A stretch of 64,000 bases of DNA from the NCBI GenBank assembly GCA_015501595.1, contig JADNRX010000168.1, positions 48,569 to 112,568 on the forward strand. Direction: 5' to 3'. Source of the DNA: Hymenopellis radicata (lineage: Eukaryota > Basidiomycota > Agaricomycetes > Agaricales > Physalacriaceae). This document shows positions 58,218 through 64,000 of this stretch, piece by piece (positions within the stretch are counted from its first letter, which is position 1; each line of letters opens with the position of its first letter). The position numbers were made by a program, and so were the translations under genes. The notes under the pieces were generated by a model that saw only the letters and a list, made by a program, of their open reading frames with translations, made no database searches and was not told the origin of the DNA.

Positions 58218-58516
58218 ATGTACGGTTTAAGTTACATCCATGTTTCTCATCTGCATGAAGCCCCCGCATTACTCGCGCATTCTCAGCAGCACTCTACCCT
58301 GACAAGTCGCTCAATGCGCTAGTTTCTCATGAATTAGACCAATCCTGGGAAGCGTTGTGGCGTCCATTTGAAAATCTAACGAGTTCCGAACGTGTCTGCT
58401 GTAACTGGCTGACATTCTAGTGGCTCTGCGTTCTTTGTGGGGTGCCTTCGGGTCCGTCGTATCCTTCAAAAGCATAGTGTTACTCTGATTCTTATCATTG
58501 CACTCACTATCCGACC

Positions 58517-59702
58517 ATGAACAACAAAGGCGTCGCACTAGTCACCGGATCGCGCAAGGAATCGGAAAAGCTATCGCACTCAGGCTGGCTCAGGACGGAT
58601 TCAATGTGGCTCTCAATGATTTGCCTACCAAGGAAGACCAACTACAGGTAGTCCTGAAAGAGATCACATCCATTGGGAGAGAGTGCACCATCGTCGTCGC
58701 TGATATCTCGTCGGAGGAACAGGTGGAGGGCATGATCGACAACACTGTCCATGCCTTGGGCAGCCTTGACGTGGTAGGTGCCCGCGAGCATTAACATTAG
58801 GTGGAGACATTTAACGCCCCGAACAGATGGTCGCAAATGGGGCACCTTTCTGCCAGGGAGTCTCCTTGATAGTCAGTTCTTCTTTTGCACTTTCCTTTGC
58901 CATGTGAACTTGATGTTCGTGACTTCTAGTCTCCGTGGAAGACTGGGATCGCACGTTCTCTGTCAATTGCCGCGGAACCTTTCTCTGCTACAGACACGCC
59001 GCCGCACAAATGATCAAGCAAGGGCGAGGCGGTCGTATCATCGGCGCTTCTTCTGTCATTGGCAAGCAAGGTAGGGCGTCAAAATGGTGTACTGTGTAGT
59101 ACTCAACACGACAGGTATGCCTATGATGGGTGCCTACTGCTCGACAAAGTTCGGTATTCGCGGTCTTACTCAAGTGGCCGGTAAGTCATGCTTGTATGGT
59201 TGTACAGCAAGTGTTCATTCATTGCGTAGCTCAGGAATTTGGGAAGCACGGTATTACAGTCAACGCGTACGCACCCGGTATGTTCAAAAGGATTGTCCGA
59301 GGTCTGCGCTGACTTGTGTCCACTTAGGTGTGATTGATACGGAGCTTAGTGAGCTGATTTCTACTGACCTACACACCGGACTCGGTTCCCCAACTTTCCC
59401 CAGTGAGAACTAGTTCTGTCGGGGTTCTTCCAAACGGCATTGAAGGAGTACTCGCACTGGTGCGAGCGATCGCGTTCAACGTAAATGGTATGCTAATCAC
59501 TGCGCTGCAGATCAAAGAACGTACGGCAGTAGGGTTTATGGGAGAACCTGCAGATATCGCAAATTTCGTTGGTTATATGGCCAGCCCAGAGTCCCGCTTT
59601 GTAACAGGTAAGTATTCTACAGCTTCTGTTGGTCCTCTTTGGTTGACAAACACCTTACTAGGCCAGACGGTAAGAATCGAATCCTTCGGCGTCGTGCTCT
59701 AG
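58517..59702 (+). CDS. short-chain dehydrogenase/reductase
   Basis: Classical SDR (NAD(P)-binding Rossmann fold). MNNKGVALVTGS leads, after one missing base near 58550, to QGIGKAIALRLAQDGFNVAL, the TGxxxGIG motif. Then ECTIVVADISSEEQVE, VANGAPFCQGVSL (the Asn of the tetrad), VNCRGTFLCYRHAA, IIGASSVIGKQ (Ser) and YCSTKFGIRGLTQ (YxxxK). GITVNAYAPG, GEPADIANFVGYMASPESRF and QTVRIESFGVVL end it at TAG 59702. About seven short introns. Most similar in kind to 3-oxoacyl-ACP-reductase-like or diacetyl-reductase-like fungal SDRs. It may act with the terpene genes; direct evidence is lacking. Confidence 0.85.
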
Positions 59703-59956
59703 CAGAGAGTAACATCACGGGTAGATTTCGATCAATGGTGGTTGGTACTTTGACTAAGTCGCTAAAATATCGTGGCAATGACGCGCCTGAATGATCTGAA
59801 ATACGAAGGCTATACTGTTCTCCGAATTAATCTATTTCTTCTGATGACCGTGAGTCGGCTACGCCTGCAGAACTGCGCACACGTAGCTCATCTCGACAAC
59901 GGAAAAGGATTACAAGCCCCCAACAGCGATGGTAAAGTGGTGCGCCACACTTGTAC

Positions 59957-60038
59957 GGCGCTATAGCCAAGTGGTTACGGCGACAGATTAGAAATCTGTT
60001 CCTCTTTGAGGGCGCAGGTTCAAATCCTGCTGGCGTCG
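59957..60038 (+). tRNA. tRNA-Ser (AGA)
   Basis: 82 bases, identical in sequence to the minus-strand copy at 43159-43078 (T-loop TTCAAAT), one base different from the copy at 16427. Anticodon AGA, long variable arm, no intron. Confidence 0.95.
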
Positions 60039-60313
60039 CTTACGAACTGAATCCCTCTTTTGCTCCAGCTCCAGCATCCTTGATTCCTGCAGCTGAGAGC
60101 TCTCAGCTCTCCTTCATGATAAATTATTTAAGTTTTAACTTAATGGTGTTGTCGCCGTTTGAACCTTGTGTCAAGATTGAACTGCACAGTCTGCACTCGT
60201 CCACAATCAGTAGCCAAATCTGTTTGTCGATCCAATGTCGATCGGAATCTTCCGAGCGATGACGATCGTTCTACCACCATCATCATCCACTCCGTTAGCG
60301 TAGCACGTCCCGA

Positions 60314-61083
60314 ATGTCTTCCGACCACTACTCGACGCTCTCCGTGCCGCGAAACGCAACTAAAGGACAAATCAAATCGTCCTTTTACACGCTGAGCAGG
60401 GAACACCACCCGGATGTATCCAAGTCTGCAGAGAGCGCCGAAGTGCGGGGCCCCATTCCGTTCTGCTCATTGCCTGACGCTTGCTGCAGATCTTTCGACG
60501 GGCATCGGAGGCATATTCGGTCCTATCAGACGACCGAAAGAGGCGCGTGTATGACCGCTCGTTGCCTGTAGGGACGTCCAAGTCTCATGCTACCGCTGGA
60601 GTGAAATTCAGAGACCGCAAAAAGCCTGGCGCGACGTATGCATGGGCCAAGGTGTGGCGTGTCTGGTGCTTTGAAATGATGATACTGAACAACTGCAGTC
60701 ACATCCGACAGCACACGGCGAGTACATGCACCCACATCCCAAGGACCGCTATTGGAGCTACTCTTCCTCTTCCTCTCCACCACTTCCTCCTCCTCCCATG
60801 GCCACGCCTACTCTTCCCACTCCAGCTTCACCTACAAGTACCCCGGAGTCCATACGGCGATCCCCTTCCCAACTCGCATGCATGGCACATGCACCCAAAC
60901 GCAACGCGCTGGACTTCACCACATAGACACGATGCCCACGCTCAAGCCCAACGCATGGCTATCGCTAAAATTTCCCCGCTATGGCGCGTCATAAAGCTCG
61001 TTGGCGGTGTCGCCATACTTTGTACGGTATTGGGCTTGGGCACTAATAGAGCTAATAGAGTTGGAGACACGAACGGCGATTAG
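60314..61083 (+). CDS. J-domain (DnaJ-like) protein with C-terminal membrane segment
   Basis: Hsp70 co-chaperone. Exon 1 gives YSTLSVPRNATKGQIKSSFY and the HPD tripeptide (SREHHPDVSKSAE). After an intron ending GCAG comes IFRRASEAYSVLSDDRKRRV and YDRSLPV, completing the J-domain. A basic linker (FRDRKKPGATYAWAK) and a His/Ser/Pro-rich middle follow. The end WRVIKLVGGVAILCTVLGLG is a predicted membrane helix, then a stop at 61083. The layout matches fungal J-proteins of mitochondrial or ER membranes. In the middle (60750-60950) all three frames are open, so intron placement there is uncertain and a small indel is possible. Confidence 0.75.
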
Positions 61084-61192
61084 GTTCTCCTGTCGCGCGT
61101 CACGTTTAGATTCAAGCAATTTACAGTTCGTAGAAGGGCAGTCGGGAAATAAGTAATAATAAGTATTAAGGTCAACTGAAAGGTCCGTACGT

Positions 61193-62888
61193 TCAAGAAG
61201 TCGCTTCACTAACCATCTCCTCCTCCTCCTCTTCGTCGTCTTCATCCTCATCCATGTCGGACAATGTAATACCACATTCCACATGCAACGCGTTGCATAT
61301 GTCTTTCCACCGCTCCTCCTTCCGGAAATACAGCCACCGTGGCGCAGACACTTTTTCCAGAAAGAAAGTCATGCCAGGCCTAGCGACGCCTACTGTTTGA
61401 GATCCTTCGCCTTCCGCGTCATCTTCGGAGACGACGTTGTATCTGGATTCGAGCATGTCGAAAATAGCTGGAAGACCAGCTGCAAGTGAGGCCTCGCAGT
61501 GAGTGTCCTGTATGTTCAGTATGCGAAGGCAAGGAAGCCTCCATGCCGTTGCAGATACCGTCAACCCAGAAATGAACTGCTGTGTTACCCCAAAGTCCTT
61601 CAGTCGGAACTCCTCGACGTGTGACAGAAGGGATAGAAACTTGAGCAGATTCTGGTATTTTTATTGTGGTTGCTCATGTCGCACGAAATGTCCAGTTTTG
61701 TCAGTTTGTCGACTGCTCCGATCGAGCGCGGCAGATACATGACTCTTTCCGCAACATCTGGATAAATGAGAGCAAGATTGGAAAGGGCGGGTACTTCAAG
61801 GCTCGAGAAGAACTTCTTCAGGCGTCCCGAATCAGCTTCCGACCTTTCGTTGACCACAAGACGCTGCAGTTTGGGAAAGACAATAACATCTTTAATGACA
61901 TTATAAGTCTCCCCTATATCTACCCTGAGACGCTGAAGATCGGACATTTTCCGAAGACATTCAAGCTCGGTTTCGTCGAAAACCTGGAAATCGAAGAGTC
62001 GTTCTGGTGAGTTGAGCCCAGGGAACAGGGACTTTTTTGAAGAACTTCCCAACTCGAACACGCGTAGAGTGTTTGTAAGGCAGGCGTGGATTTGAATGTG
62101 GTCACTTTCCCGTTCCTCTGACCTTCGTCGACATGTTGTAGCTCGAGCAGGTGAAGGCGAGAAAAATTGTTTCCTGAGAAAGATTGGAGACTGCGTTCGG
62201 GAATTGCAATCGTGAGTCGCGCCCAGCGCGGTACGCTTAGTTCCAGTATCGGGAACACGGCATGATTCGTGATACTGCTTTTGCTGCGTAGGTCAATCGA
62301 CAAGGAAAGATCCTTAGACCGTCCGAGATAAAGGCCAGTTTTGTATGCACATTGACGGGGAGTGATATGGGTAGCATGCGCATCAAAGTCGAGTTCGATA
62401 AATGTCCACAGTCGTGGAAATGAAGTTGCAAGATCTCTCCATCGCCGACAAACATGGGTTAAGATCCATGGCGAGGATTTTGGGTTGAGGAGTCGCCAGT
62501 ATCGTCTTCCCAGCATGGTGTGCTATGCATAAATATCTCCGCCAAACCTCGTTCGAGATGGAACGGATAGGGTGAGTGAGAGCTTTCGCGTCCTCGAGAT
62601 GAGACTCGGCTGCTTTACGCGCCTCTTTCAGATGGTTTAACGTCTCTATGGCTTGCGCAATCTTCGCGTCAAGATCCTGCAATATTTCTGGGATTTGTCG
62701 ATAATGACACGGAAGTCGGCAAGCTCTACATCGAGTGGGGGGTGGTTCTGGCGCAGCAGTTCATCGACGCGCGGGGTGCGCTTCTTCGCAGGGTCTTTGG
62801 GATGGAGCGCAAGGAAGGTACAAGTGGGGCATGGTGGAGACGTGGGAGTATTAGAGGCGCCGACATCTGGGGCCTGGGTTAGCGTCAT
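61193..62888 (-). CDS. F-box protein with leucine-rich repeats (several frame breaks)
   Basis: Agaricomycete F-box layout: an N-terminal CPTC motif in PTSPPCPTCTFLALHPKD, a coiled-coil (DLDAKIAQAIETLNHLKEAR), the start of the F-box (THPIRSISNEVWR), then WILTHVCRRWRDLATSFPRL, the conserved core after the F-box. LRR-like segments follow (LQRLRVDIGETYNVIKDVIV, LQRLVVNERSEADSGRLKKF, LSNLALIYPDVAERV). The C-terminus is an acidic tail (DEDEDDEEEEEEM). Frame changes without introns occur near 62690, 62540, 62080 and 61600. With one-base corrections the protein is full length at about 560 residues. So many breaks may mean a decaying family member. Confidence 0.65.
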
Positions 62889-63457
62889 GAAGGGCGCTGG
62901 TCACACAACTCGCACCTGCAGTTACATTCAAATCCTCAATGTTGAAGTTCAATGCTCGACTAGGTCGCGTCTAGAGTATTTCAGGAGTTAGACAATAATG
63001 TCTCCGTGAAAAGGCGATTGACCTACCACACGCGTGTATGTCGACACTAACGCCCTTTCTCGTATGTGGCCTATGCCACAATAAATCAAACAAGGGCGCA
63101 GTAGCGAGTCTAGGAGCTGCCAAGCGTAGAAAATTCCTGGCCTTAGCGCGCGGTAAAAGATGGTTGTCCAGAAAGAAGAGGTGCCCGTCATGTGATTCGT
63201 GATTTTTTTTTTCGTGGAAGCATAGGATTGCCCGACACTCCGGTATAGGCGCTCGATGCTGTACAGCATTGCACGACCGCATACATTGAATTTTAGCTCT
63301 CCGTCATGCGTAATTTAGCGACCTTTGCCAACTCTTCACTGAGCTGATTTACTTTTGCCTTGTACGCGGCCATATCGGCCCGGTCGTTCCTTCTTACGAC
63401 AACGGATTGGTTTGAAGGTTGACATTGAACGCGCCTCTCATATTTTATGAAGTCTCA
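62889..63457. other. intergenic
   Basis: Divergent gap between the F-box gene and the acyltransferase-like gene. Contains an A/T run at 63205-63213. No gene recognised. Confidence 0.45.
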
Positions 63458-64000
63458 ATGGTGCATCTCGCGTCTCTCAGGCTCTTGGACTCATTGACGT
63501 CCCTCTACAGTGCTCTTAAGTGCTTCATGGCAGCAGTGTATGAACCCTTGACCACCGTCGCGTACTTATTCCGGATCCTCGCATGGGCACTTGAACCGCG
63601 GCATTTTACGCGTGTCGGAAAGCAGCGAGTGCAAAGACGGACGGTATACGACGCAGCACACCTGTGTATCAATGCGCGCGGATTTGGATGGATTTTTCCC
63701 AGCCGTACGCACAGACCCAGAAACGTCCGTTATGACTGGATACCGCGCATATTCAATCCCGTTTGACTGCCTGTCTTTGCCTTGAACTCAATACCTGTTA
63801 ATTGCCTTGTTTGTTCTCGGGCAGCAAACCCGAAGAATGGCCGACCACCCTTCCGGACGCGCCCTACACGCGCAGCTCTGGGATAGGAGATGGCACCAGT
63901 GCTTCCGCTACTTCCTCACCCACGGGGCGCCTCTTCTCTCTCCTCGGGGGAAATAGAGGAATGGTCTTTGGCTCCTTCCTCCTCTCGGGGATTTACCATG
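63458..64000 (+). CDS. wax-synthase-like membrane acyltransferase, 5' part (runs off window)
   Basis: Probable MBOAT-related acyltransferase of the fungal wax synthase family, seen only at its start. The segment TVYDAAHLCINARGFGWIF resembles the family's conserved RG(I/V)GW block. After an intron near 63770-63830 the segment LWDRRWHQCFRYFLTHG matches the (F/L)W-x-RRWHQ signature that holds the acyl-transfer region. The hydrophobic helices usual before the RGxGW block are short here (LASLRLLDSLTSLYS, TTVAYLFRILAWAL), so the N-terminus may be incomplete. The frame around 63840 also needs a shift. Terpene clusters sometimes carry such acyltransferases, but distance makes a link uncertain. Confidence 0.5.

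Noticed and set aside
62971..63282. 103-codon minus-strand frame in the intergenic gap
   Set aside because: No recognisable motif, and it includes a T9 run; probably chance.

Overview
The window looks like nuclear DNA of a mushroom-forming basidiomycete (Agaricomycete). Genes are split by many short GT-AG introns of about 40-60 bases. The gene families fit: agaricomycete sesquiterpene synthases, a DUF6593 protein, F-box/LRR proteins, a KRE6/SKN1 glucan-synthesis protein, a Zn2Cys6 regulator and hAT-type MITEs. Gene models here were assembled by eye from splice signals, reading frame and family conservation, so some intron boundaries are approximate.

Layout. 1-5.6 kb: the 5' end of a type-B carboxylesterase, an unrecognised gene, an Hsp20-type chaperone and a Gfo/Idh/MocA oxidoreductase. 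6.1-12.5 kb: two arrays of CAAGG/CCTTG words flank an island holding a broken D-amino-acid-oxidase gene and a MON2 gene cut at both ends. 12.6-16.5 kb: DUF6593 protein, tRNA-Ser(CGA), FAD monooxygenase, tRNA-Ser(AGA). 17-24.6 kb: aldo/keto reductase, GTP-cyclohydrolase-II/URC1-like protein, Zn2Cys6 regulator and dihydroorotase; three of these form a possible pyrimidine-related neighbourhood. 24.9-40.7 kb is mostly housekeeping: F-box/LRR, KRE6/SKN1, a Ser/Pro-rich protein, deoxyribose-phosphate aldolase, HSP60, PHO88/SND3, a COX14-like protein and a multi-pass membrane protein. 40.9-43.0 kb is a cluster of MITEs beside tRNA-Ser(AGA). 43.4-44.2 kb: DGK1-like CTP-dependent diacylglycerol kinase.

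44.9-59.7 kb is a decaying terpene locus. It has three related sesquiterpene synthase copies: A is 3'-truncated, B carries an LTR retrotransposon in its last exon, and C is nearly intact. With them are an aldo/keto reductase, a cytochrome P450 that has lost its middle, and a short-chain dehydrogenase. 60-64 kb: a J-domain protein with a C-terminal membrane segment, another F-box/LRR protein and the start of a wax-synthase-like acyltransferase.

A recurring feature is the one-base frameshift inside otherwise well conserved genes (dihydroorotase, PHO88, DUF6593, FAD monooxygenase, both longer terpene synthases and others), often in a homopolymer run. Part of the apparent decay may therefore be sequencing error. 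The missing gene ends, internal deletions and transposon insertions cannot be explained that way.
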